The translations under genes were made by a program, and so were the position numbers. A model generated the notes under the pieces. It saw only the letters and a list, made by a program, of their open reading frames with translations, was not told the origin of the DNA and made no database searches. DNA of 64,000 nt. Source: Kibdelosporangium persicum (lineage in GTDB: Bacteria; Actinomycetota; Actinomycetes; Mycobacteriales; Pseudonocardiaceae). The stretch lies in NCBI RefSeq assembly GCF_013280595.1, contig NZ_JAAATY010000027.1:1-64000 (forward strand), written 5' to 3'. This document shows, one piece after another, positions 52,671 to 60,127 of this stretch. Position 1 is the first letter of the stretch. Each line of letters begins with the position of its first letter.

Positions 52671-54088
52671 CCGTCGACTCGCCGGCATCGATAGTGCCCA
52701 CCCAGGAGATGCAGTGGGAGTTGATGTACGCGCTGTCCCCGTCAGATCCTGGCGCGTCCCGGGTGCTGATCGTGGACAACCGGTATCTCGACGGCCCACT
52801 TGACCGCAAGGCGATGACGGCCGCGTTCGACGACGTGATCGCTCGTCAGGACGCGCTCAGGCTCACCTTCACCACGGTGGCACCGGACCCGGCCGTCGTC
52901 GTCAACGACCGGATCGACCCGCCGGTGGAGTTCCTTGACCTGTCCGGCTGGACGGAAACCGCCCAGTCCGACCGGGTACAGGAACTCGCGTACCAGGAGA
53001 ACCGGCGCCGGTTCGACCTCGGCGGGCCGTTGTGGCACGCGTGGGTGGTCCGGCTCAGCGAGGTGACCTGCCTGGTGAACGTGTCGTTCTCGCACGTGAT
53101 CGCCGACGGTGCGGCGTGCGACGTGTTCATGCACGACCTGTTGACGGCGTACCAGGCGCGCACCGGGGACGGTCCAGGATGGACAAGCGATGCCCCGTCG
53201 TTCGCCGAGATCCACACCATCCAGTCGCGCCGGTTCGAGGCACGGGCCGATCGCGTGGCCCATTGGCGGGCGAACCTGGCTCCGGTGCCGCAGAATCCCG
53301 TCTTCACCCGTTCCGCACCACCGGACGCGGACCTGCTCGGCCGTGCGCGGGTCGGGTTCGAACTGCCGACGCCGACCGCGACCGAACTCCGGCGGATCGC
53401 TTGGCGTGCTTCCACAACGCCGTTCGTCGTGGTGCTCACCGCGTACCACGTCCTGTTGTCCCTGTTGGGGCACAAGGAACGGACGGTGATCGCGAGCGGG
53501 ACGTTGGCGCGGCCGACGAAGGCGGAGAGGCGCTCGGTCATGCAGTTCGTGACCGACACGTACGTCTGCGTCGACACACCGGATGGCGCGGCCTTGCGGG
53601 ATGTGGTCGGCAACGCGCACCGGTCGATGTCCGAGGGTGTCGAGAACCTGTTGTCCTACAAGACGATCGCCCGGGCGGTGAATCCACGGTTCGACTCGGC
53701 CCGGCCGTGGGCCGACTACCACCTGTGTGACGGACACTTCTACTCCGGCGCGTCCTACCGTCCAGCGTCCGAGGATTCCCGGTTGCGGCTGCGTCATGCC
53801 TACATCCCGGGGCGTCCGCCCGCCGAACAGTCGTCGGACCTGGTGGCCGGTGCGCTGCCCGCGGATTTGTTCGAGGCGTGGGACGCATGGTGCGGTCCCA
53901 GTGTGGCGATGGGCAATCCTCGCAACGGTGGTGTGTTGCTCTACAACGATCAGGTCTACCCGACCGAGGTGATGCGCGGACTCGTGGACACCTACCTGTG
54001 GATCGTCGAGGCACTCGCGTGGTCTCCGCAGACCAAGGTGGGCGATCTGCGTGAGGAGTACGAACGTGATCGAAGGCTGGGAACATGA
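52667..54088 (+). CDS. Free-standing condensation-domain-like acyltransferase 2
   Basis: A 473-residue condensation-domain protein, paralogous to the one at 22.2-23.6 kb. The active-site motif is FSHVIADG, again Ser for the first His. Shared blocks include QEMQWELMYALSPSDPGASR near the N-terminus and VYPTEVMRGLVDTYL near the end. The GTG at 52667 has AAGGAG upstream and overlaps the radical SAM stop. It would use the carrier-bound product of the TrpB-ligase/radical SAM pair as donor. Ester and amide formation are both possible. Confidence 0.83.
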   Translation: MTVDSPASIVPTQEMQWELMYALSPSDPGASRVLIVDNRYLDGPLDRKAMTAAFDDVIARQDALRLTFTTVAPDPAVVVNDRIDPPVEFLDLSGWTETAQSDRVQELAYQENRRRFDLGGPLWHAWVVRLSEVTCLVNVSFSHVIADGAACDVFMHDLLTAYQARTGDGPGWTSDAPSFAEIHTIQSRRFEARADRVAHWRANLAPVPQNPVFTRSAPPDADLLGRARVGFELPTPTATELRRIAWRASTTPFVVVLTAYHVLLSLLGHKERTVIASGTLARPTKAERRSVMQFVTDTYVCVDTPDGAALRDVVGNAHRSMSEGVENLLSYKTIARAVNPRFDSARPWADYHLCDGHFYSGASYRPASEDSRLRLRHAYIPGRPPAEQSSDLVAGALPADLFEAWDAWCGPSVAMGNPRNGGVLLYNDQVYPTEVMRGLVDTYLWIVEALAWSPQTKVGDLREEYERDRRLGT

Positions 54089-55101
54089 CGGGCCTCGCCC
54101 CGGTGATGACCCGTGAGGGCGCGGTGGGCTGGCGCGACATCCCGTTGGACGGCATGACCTGCTACCACCGCGGCGTCGAAGCCGTTCTGCGAGGCGGCGG
54201 CATGTCAGCGGACGAGATCGTCGCCGAGATGAGCGGCCCGATCACCACTCGCTTCCATCGCGACGGCAGGCCACAACTGCGCATGCGCACCGCCACCGCA
54301 CGCTGGATGAGCGCGCCGAACGGCGGCAGCCGCTGGGATGTGGTCGAAACACGGCTGGCGGCCGGTCGTCCGATCCTGATCTGGCCGGACGGGTACTTCT
54401 GGCCCGGCGACCCGTACGAAGGCCGTCGGCACATCCACCACCACGCGGTGCTGGCGACCGGAATCGACGGAGGCACGTTGCGGTTTCTCGACGTCGACGC
54501 GGACGAAGCGGGCGGCTTCCGTGGCGAGGTACCGGTGACCGAGCAGACCAGACGGGCCTGCACGCGGGTGCTCGACCTGGACCTGTCAAGACCTCGTCGA
54601 CCACTACGGCCGGTCGACGTCCGCAGAACCATCACGGCGTCCGCCAGGCCGCTTGGCCGGCTCGCCAGGGCCACAGCCGATCTCGCCCAGTGGTGGGCAG
54701 CGGGTCCTACCCGTCGGTTGGCGCACGCGGTCGACTTGTTCGCACTGGGCGACGTTCAGCCGCAGGTGTACCTGTTCGCGGCGTTGTGTGAGCGATATGG
54801 CCATTCGGACCTGGCGGCGCTGGGCTACCAGACGGCCGCGACCGCGAAGAAGATCAGCTTGTTGCTCTTCGCGCTGCACCGCTACAAACCGATCGCGCCG
54901 TACGACTTGTGTCTCGGCGACATCGAGTCGCTTGCCGTGCGACTGGAAGCGATGTGGCGGGCGGCCAGCCCTGGTGAGGGCGACGACGACACTACGCACA
55001 GCAGCGCCTGGTTGTGGCGGCGATTGGACGCGTTGTCCATGTGGCACTTCAACTCCAGCATCGGCAGATGTCCGGAGTCGGTCACCGTGCGCGCTTCCTG
55101 A
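54085..55101 (+). CDS. BtrH-like cysteine acyltransferase 3
   Basis: A 338-residue protein of the same papain-like group. C26 in LDGMTCYHRGVEAVL, His in HIHHHAVLATG and Asp in LRFLDVDADE form a candidate catalytic triad. The helical C-terminal half ends in a His- and Ser-rich stretch without a carrier domain. It is coupled by ATGA to condensation-like protein 2, so a C-like enzyme and a BtrH-like enzyme may act in sequence or as partners. Assignment to the BtrH group rests on motif order and context. Overall similarity to the other two is low. Confidence 0.62.
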   Translation: MTGLAPVMTREGAVGWRDIPLDGMTCYHRGVEAVLRGGGMSADEIVAEMSGPITTRFHRDGRPQLRMRTATARWMSAPNGGSRWDVVETRLAAGRPILIWPDGYFWPGDPYEGRRHIHHHAVLATGIDGGTLRFLDVDADEAGGFRGEVPVTEQTRRACTRVLDLDLSRPRRPLRPVDVRRTITASARPLGRLARATADLAQWWAAGPTRRLAHAVDLFALGDVQPQVYLFAALCERYGHSDLAALGYQTAATAKKISLLLFALHRYKPIAPYDLCLGDIESLAVRLEAMWRAASPGEGDDDTTHSSAWLWRRLDALSMWHFNSSIGRCPESVTVRAS

Positions 55102-55109
55102 GAAACGGT

Positions 55110-56213
55110 ATGGTTCGAGTGGTGAGCGAGAAACTGTCCTGGCGACAGGCGCTTGCCTGGCGCATGCGCAGGCACCATTTGGTGGAACCGGCGCGTGACG
55201 CGGTCACGGTCGCGAGCACGCTCTGCGGGCTGCACGCGCAGGTGATGTCGTCCGCCGAGCTGAGCTTGTGGGCACGAACCGACACATTGCCGCGCAACGC
55301 GTTGGCCGACGCCTTGTGGGAACGCCGCACGCTCGTGAAGCTCTGGGCCGCGCGTGGCACGCTCCACATTCTGCCGTCGTCGGAATTGGGCCTGTGGCTG
55401 GCCGCACTCGGCACGCAGACGAAGTTCGGCAACGTGGGCAATGCGAAGATCGACAAGCTGGTCGACGTGATCAGTGCGGCGCTCGACGACAAGGTGCTGA
55501 CACGCACCGAACTGGCCTCGGCTGCCGAGCGGATCAGCGGCGATCCGGCGCACGCCGAATGGATCGGGTCCAGCTGGGGTTCGTACCTGAAAGCCGCGTC
55601 GTTCCGGGGAAAGATCTGCTTCGCGAAGGGCGACGGCACTCAGGTCAGGTTCGCCGCGCCGGATACGTGGCTGCGCGAGCCGATTCGCCGTCCGCCCGCG
55701 CAGGACGCGCTCCGCGAGATCACCCGGAAGTTCCTCGCCGCCTACGCGCCCGCGACGCCGGAGGACCTCACGCGGTGGTGGCTGGGGCCGCCGGTGCCGA
55801 CGCGCGGTCACAAGTTGATCGCGGCGTTGGGAAAGGACGCGGTGGAAGTCGATGTGGAGGGTCACCGGGCGTGGGTGCTCGCTTCGGATCTGGCCGACAT
55901 CCGCGCCGCGGCAGCTCCGGGCACCGCCTGCCTGCTTCCGGCGTTCGACCCGTGGGTGATCGGGATGAGCCGCCGGCCGCCGTTGCTGGACCCGAGACAT
56001 CGGGACGAGGTGTTCCGCAAGCAGGGCTGGATCTCGCCGGTGCTGGTGGTCAACGGACGGATCGCCGGCGTGTGGCGGCACGAGGGGACCGGCGACCGGG
56101 TGAGCGTGGAGCTGCGCCCGTTCGGCCGCTTGCCGGCCTGGGCAGGCCGGCGACTGCGGGCGCGAGCGGAACAGGTGCGTGATTTCCTCGCGGGCGCTCA
56201 GGATCGGCTGTAG
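55110..56213 (+). CDS. AlkZ/YcaQ-like winged-helix DNA glycosylase homologue (HTH_42)
   Basis: A 367-residue member of the three-winged-helix HTH_42 family. The family includes AlkZ, which unhooks azinomycin crosslinks in its producer, and YcaQ. The catalytic QxQ/QxD motif position reads LCGLHAQVMSS, so the first Gln is His (H42-A43-Q44). LWAARGTLHIL and LLPAFDPWVIG are typical family blocks. Placed at the end of a biosynthetic operon, it is a candidate self-resistance glycosylase and hints that the product damages DNA. Start ATG 55110 has only a weak ribosome binding site. The 3' end overlaps the PhyH gene by 16 bases. Confidence 0.8.
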   Translation: MVRVVSEKLSWRQALAWRMRRHHLVEPARDAVTVASTLCGLHAQVMSSAELSLWARTDTLPRNALADALWERRTLVKLWAARGTLHILPSSELGLWLAALGTQTKFGNVGNAKIDKLVDVISAALDDKVLTRTELASAAERISGDPAHAEWIGSSWGSYLKAASFRGKICFAKGDGTQVRFAAPDTWLREPIRRPPAQDALREITRKFLAAYAPATPEDLTRWWLGPPVPTRGHKLIAALGKDAVEVDVEGHRAWVLASDLADIRAAAAPGTACLLPAFDPWVIGMSRRPPLLDPRHRDEVFRKQGWISPVLVVNGRIAGVWRHEGTGDRVSVELRPFGRLPAWAGRRLRARAEQVRDFLAGAQDRL

Positions 56214-57052
56214 ACCACCGGGAAGTAGTCGTCGAAGTCGATCGGGTCGCCGACCTTGATCGTGGCCAGGATCTCGTTGGGCAGGATGTTGGGCGTGCCG
56301 TTGTACGTCGCGCCACACGGCATCCACGAGATGGCGAAGGCGGGGCGTGGCCGCGGCGTCATGTTCGCGCACGAGGCGTGCGCGGTGTCTCCGTTGTGGA
56401 CGATCATGGCACCGGCGCGCACCGGGCAGGCCGCCGGTTCGGCGTTCTCCCATTTCGGGTTCAGGTGCTTGAGGCTGTCTATCCGCATGCCGCCCTTGGT
56501 GCGCATCCGGGCCTTGTGGCTGCCGGGGATGTAGTGCATGCAGCCGTTGCTCAGGTCGCAGTCCACCAGTGCGAACCAGAACGTGGACGCGGACGAGTGG
56601 GTGAAGGAGAACGCGGGGGTGTCCATGTGCCAGCCGGTCGGCTCGCCCCATGCCGGTTTGAACATCGTCTGGTCGTGCCACAGCCGGACGCCGTCGACGT
56701 CGCCGAGCACGGCCGCGATCCGGCCAAGCCGGGGGTCCAGGCTGAACTTGCGCACCTGCTCGTCGGTCTGCCAGAGGTTGACGTGCTGCGACAGCACCCG
56801 CGTCCACGATCGACGGTGCTTGAGAAACGCGTCACGCAGCCGTTTGCGATCGGCCGGCTGGGACACGTTCAGGCTCTCACCACCACCGGTGGTGGTCTCG
56901 TTCGCCATCCGCGCCTCACCACGGTTCTCCACCGCCGCCGTGAGATTCAGGTGCAACCTGTCGACTTCGGCGCCGTCGAGGAAGTCCTCGATGACGAGGT
57001 AACCGTTCTCCTGGTAGAACTCGATCTGTTCGTCGGTCAGCTCGTCGCGCAT
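56198..57052 (-). CDS. PhyH-family Fe(II)/2-oxoglutarate dioxygenase
   Basis: A 284-residue phytanoyl-CoA dioxygenase-family oxygenase. The metal triad is H and D in PTGWHMDTPAF with a distal His in the VHNGDTAHASCANM region; the Arg that binds 2-oxoglutarate is likely in TPRPRPAF. The family hydroxylates, halogenates or desaturates natural products. It keeps HxD, so it is a hydroxylase type rather than a halogenase. It is a single minus-strand gene behind SARP-box array 4. ATG 57052 is preceded by GGGAGAG. Confidence 0.88.
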   Translation of the reverse strand: MRDELTDEQIEFYQENGYLVIEDFLDGAEVDRLHLNLTAAVENRGEARMANETTTGGGESLNVSQPADRKRLRDAFLKHRRSWTRVLSQHVNLWQTDEQVRKFSLDPRLGRIAAVLGDVDGVRLWHDQTMFKPAWGEPTGWHMDTPAFSFTHSSASTFWFALVDCDLSNGCMHYIPGSHKARMRTKGGMRIDSLKHLNPKWENAEPAACPVRAGAMIVHNGDTAHASCANMTPRPRPAFAISWMPCGATYNGTPNILPNEILATIKVGDPIDFDDYFPVVYSRS

Positions 57053-57133
57053 GGCCGCTCTCCCAACCTGTGTTGTGCGCCGATCACTGAGGGACACGCG
57101 TGTGCGTCATGACCACGACAATGTCGCTAAGGC

Positions 57134-57179
57134 ATACAGTCCACCTACAGAGTAGGTATCCTGTACGGCCGATGTATGG
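57134..57179. promoter_or_regulatory. Divergent SARP-box array 4
   Basis: ATACAGT at 57134 and CTACAGA at 57145 are 11 bp apart on the plus strand. On the opposite strand two heptamers read as TGTA at 57162 and 57173, also 11 bp apart. It lies between the PhyH oxygenase (minus) and the ABC exporter operon (plus). An upstream ATG at 57176 lies inside the array, which argues for the later exporter start at 57200. Confidence 0.78.
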
Positions 57180-57199
57180 CGTCGCGCGATCGTCGTGGC

Positions 57200-58177
57200 A
57201 TGACCGGAATCTCGGCGACACCGGCCGTCCACGGACACGGCCTGGCCACGGGCGAGCCGGTCGTCCGTGCCAGGAGCCTGGTCAAGCGGTTCGGCGACAT
57301 CACCGCCGTGGACGGTGTCGACTTCACGATCCGGTCAGGGGAGGCCTTCGGTTTCCTCGGCCGCAACGGCGCGGGCAAGACGTCCACGATGCGGATGATC
57401 GGCTGCGTGTCGCCGCCGAGTGATGGCCGGCTGACCGTACTCGGCATGGATCCTGTACGAGAAGGCGCTTCGGTCCGGGCACGACTGGGTGTGTGTCCCC
57501 AGGAGGACAACCTCGACCTGGAGCTCACCGCGCGGCAGAACCTGACCACGTACGCGCGTTACTTCCGGATCACCCGTGCCGAAGCCCGGCGGCGGGCGGA
57601 TGACCTGCTGCGGTTCGTGCAGCTTGACGATCGCGCCGCCAGCAAGGTGGAACCGTTGTCCGGCGGGATGAAACGCCGGCTGACGATCGCCCGTGCGCTG
57701 ATCAACGATCCGGAGATCGTGCTGCTGGACGAGCCGACCACCGGCTTGGACCCCCAGGCCCGGCACCTGGTGTGGGAACGGCTGTTCCAGCTCAAGCAAC
57801 GCGGCATCACGCTCGTGCTGACCACTCACTACATGGAGGAAGCGGAGCAGCTCTGCGACCGTCTGGTCATCATGGACGGTGGCCGGATCGTCGCGCAGGA
57901 CGCGCCCCGTGCGTTGATCGACGCCCACTGCACCAAGGAAGTGGTCGAACTCCGCTTTGCCGCCGAAGACCACGAGTCCTGTGCGGACAAACTGGTCGGC
58001 ATCGGCAGCCACGTCGAGGTTCTGCCTGACCGGCTGTTGCTCTACACGGATGACGGCGACGCGATCGTTCCCACCGTGTACGAGCGTGGTCTGCGGCCGT
58101 CGGGAGTTCTGGTGCGGCGCAGTGGTCTGGAGGACGTGTTCCTGCACCTGACGGGCCGCACGCTGGTGGAGGCATGA
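57200..58177 (+). CDS. ABC exporter ATP-binding protein (DrrA type)
   Basis: A 325-residue ATPase of the drug-resistance/NodI group. Walker A is GRNGAGKTST, the signature is LSGGMKRRLTIARAL, Walker B is VLLDEPTTGLDPQ and the switch His is in LTTHYMEEAEQL. A ~90-residue C-terminal extension is normal for DrrA-type proteins. With two following permeases it should pump the cluster product or an intermediate out of the cell. ATG 57200 (MTGISATPA) was chosen over 57176. Confidence 0.93.
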   Translation: MTGISATPAVHGHGLATGEPVVRARSLVKRFGDITAVDGVDFTIRSGEAFGFLGRNGAGKTSTMRMIGCVSPPSDGRLTVLGMDPVREGASVRARLGVCPQEDNLDLELTARQNLTTYARYFRITRAEARRRADDLLRFVQLDDRAASKVEPLSGGMKRRLTIARALINDPEIVLLDEPTTGLDPQARHLVWERLFQLKQRGITLVLTTHYMEEAEQLCDRLVIMDGGRIVAQDAPRALIDAHCTKEVVELRFAAEDHESCADKLVGIGSHVEVLPDRLLLYTDDGDAIVPTVYERGLRPSGVLVRRSGLEDVFLHLTGRTLVEA

Positions 58178-58942
58178 ATGGCGCATCCCTCGGTCGCGGT
58201 TCTGGAATACCACTTGGCGGGCTACCGGCGAGTGTGGCTCAGCACCGTGGCCAGTTCGCTGGCGATGCCGATCCTGTTCTTCATCGGTATGGGACTGGCG
58301 GTCGGTTCCTTTGTGGACCGCGGTGGCGCGCTTCCGGTGCCGTACCTGCAGTACATCGCACCGGGTCTGATCGCCTTCGCCGGTCTGCAGATCGCGGTCG
58401 GCGAAGGTGGTTTTCCGGTGCTGACCAATTTCAAGTGGCAGAAGGTCTACGACAGCATGGCCGCGGCGCCGTTGCGCGTCGGTGACATGATCCTCGGCAG
58501 GCTGGGATACATCGCAATCCGTGTGATGGTGGCGGCCATCGCCTTTCTGGTGGTGATGCTCGCTTTCGGCACGGTCGGGTCCGTCCTCGCGGTGGTGACG
58601 CCGGTGGTCGTGGCCTTGGTGGGCGTGGCGTCCGCGGCGCCGATGTTCGCCCTGGCGGCCAGTGTGAACAGTGCGAACGCCATGGCGGTGATCAGCAGAA
58701 TCGGGGTGCTGCCGATGATGCTCTTCTCCGGCGTGTTCTTCCCGGTCGAGCAGTTGCCAGCTTTCGTTCGTCCGGTCGCTTATGTGCTGCCGCTGTGGAA
58801 CGGCGTGGAATTGTGCCGCGCGACAACGCTTGCGATGACCACCACCTGGCCCGCGTTCGTCCATGTCGCGGTACTCGTCGCGTGGGCGGCCGGTGGATTC
58901 TGGCTGGCGTGGTCGAGATTCCGCAAACGGTTGGGGAGCTGA
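58178..58942 (+). CDS. ABC-2 type permease 1
   Basis: A 254-residue membrane protein with about six helices and the ABC-2 pattern: KVYDSMAAAPLRVGDMILG in the cytoplasmic loop and MMLFSGVFFPVEQLPAFVRP before the last pair of helices. It starts one base after the ATPase stop. It probably forms a heterodimer with permease 2. Confidence 0.9.
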   Translation: MAHPSVAVLEYHLAGYRRVWLSTVASSLAMPILFFIGMGLAVGSFVDRGGALPVPYLQYIAPGLIAFAGLQIAVGEGGFPVLTNFKWQKVYDSMAAAPLRVGDMILGRLGYIAIRVMVAAIAFLVVMLAFGTVGSVLAVVTPVVVALVGVASAAPMFALAASVNSANAMAVISRIGVLPMMLFSGVFFPVEQLPAFVRPVAYVLPLWNGVELCRATTLAMTTTWPAFVHVAVLVAWAAGGFWLAWSRFRKRLGS

Positions 58943-59760
58943 TGGTCGCGGTGATGCTCGGTCGTGTCGTGGCCGGAGACGTCGTGCGTCCAGCCCACGT
59001 GGGCGCGGTGACCGCACGTGACCTGACGCTGATCCGTAGCGCTGGTTCGTATTTCTGGCTTGTGCTGTCCGGTTTCGCGGAGCCGCTGCTGTACCTGCTC
59101 GCGGTCGGTTGGGGTGTGGGGTCGTTGGTCGGTGCCATACCGCTCGAAGACGGCCGTTCCATTTCATACCAGGCTTTCATCGCGCCGGCTCTGCTGGCCA
59201 CGTCGGCGATGAACGGCGCGCTGGCCGAGGCCACCATCAACTTCTTCGCGAAACTGCGCTACCTGAAACACTACGACTCGGTGCTCAACACTCCGGTGAC
59301 ACCGGCGGAAGTCGCGTTCGGCGAACTGATGTGGGCAACGATCAGGGGCGCGCTGTACAGCGGGGCCTTCCTGCTGGTGATGATCATGATGGGCTTGGTC
59401 ACGCCATGGGCGGCACTTGCCGCGTTCCCGGCAGCGCTGCTGATCTGCCTGGCGTTCAGCGCGGTGGGACTAGCGATGTCCACCTTCATGCGTGACTGGT
59501 CGGACTTCGAATACTCCGGTGTCGTGCAGTTCGCGTTGTTCGTCTTCTCGGGGACGTTCGTGCCGCTGTCGGTGTTCCCGGAACCGGCCCGAATCCTGGT
59601 CGAACTGACGCCGCTCTACCACGGTGTGGAACTGACCCGAGCGATGACACTCGGCCCGCTCGACTCCACCTCGCTGGTGAACCTGCTCTACCTCCTTGTG
59701 CTGATGGTGGCGGCGACGGCGGTGGCGGCCCGTCGGATGCGCCGTCGGCTGCGGCGGTAG
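58942..59760 (+). CDS. ABC-2 type permease 2
   Basis: A 272-residue permease paralogous to permease 1 (KLRYLKHYDSVLNTPVTPAE and LFVFSGTFVPLSVFPEPARI match the same loops). The start overlaps the permease 1 stop as TGATG, with GGGGAG upstream. It is the last gene of the exporter operon and the likely right edge of the biosynthetic cluster. Confidence 0.9.
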   Translation: MVAVMLGRVVAGDVVRPAHVGAVTARDLTLIRSAGSYFWLVLSGFAEPLLYLLAVGWGVGSLVGAIPLEDGRSISYQAFIAPALLATSAMNGALAEATINFFAKLRYLKHYDSVLNTPVTPAEVAFGELMWATIRGALYSGAFLLVMIMMGLVTPWAALAAFPAALLICLAFSAVGLAMSTFMRDWSDFEYSGVVQFALFVFSGTFVPLSVFPEPARILVELTPLYHGVELTRAMTLGPLDSTSLVNLLYLLVLMVAATAVAARRMRRRLRR

Positions 59761-60127
59761 CACGCCGGAGTTCTCATGTCCATGTTCGCCGATCGCGACG
59801 TGACCGGTGCGAAGACCACAGTGGACAGGCGGCCGCGGACCCGCAAGCGTGCGTGTCCCGCCACGGTGATCAACAGCGAGGCGGCCCGTTGGCAACGCCG
59901 ACGAGTTCGAGCGATGCCGTTGGCTCGGAAGCGGGACGAAGATTCGACGCGGCGCCTACTTCCCCTTCGCCCTCCGGCCCGAGAGCCTGCATCGGCGCGG
60001 CGGTGGCCGCGACAGAGATACGCACCGTGGTGGCCTGGTGGCCGAACTCCGCCGCAACTTGGTTCACCGTCTCCGACCCGGAAACCGTGCGGCTCCAACC
60101 AGCCTTGTCCCTCCGCCCCGCCGGTCG
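59761..60127. other. Intergenic region at the right edge of the cluster
   Basis: About 370 bases between the exporter operon and the converging repeat-protein gene. Overlapping frames exist on both strands but none has a family signature, a good start or strong codon character. No clear terminator hairpin or SARP-type heptamer ladder was seen. Confidence 0.4.
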
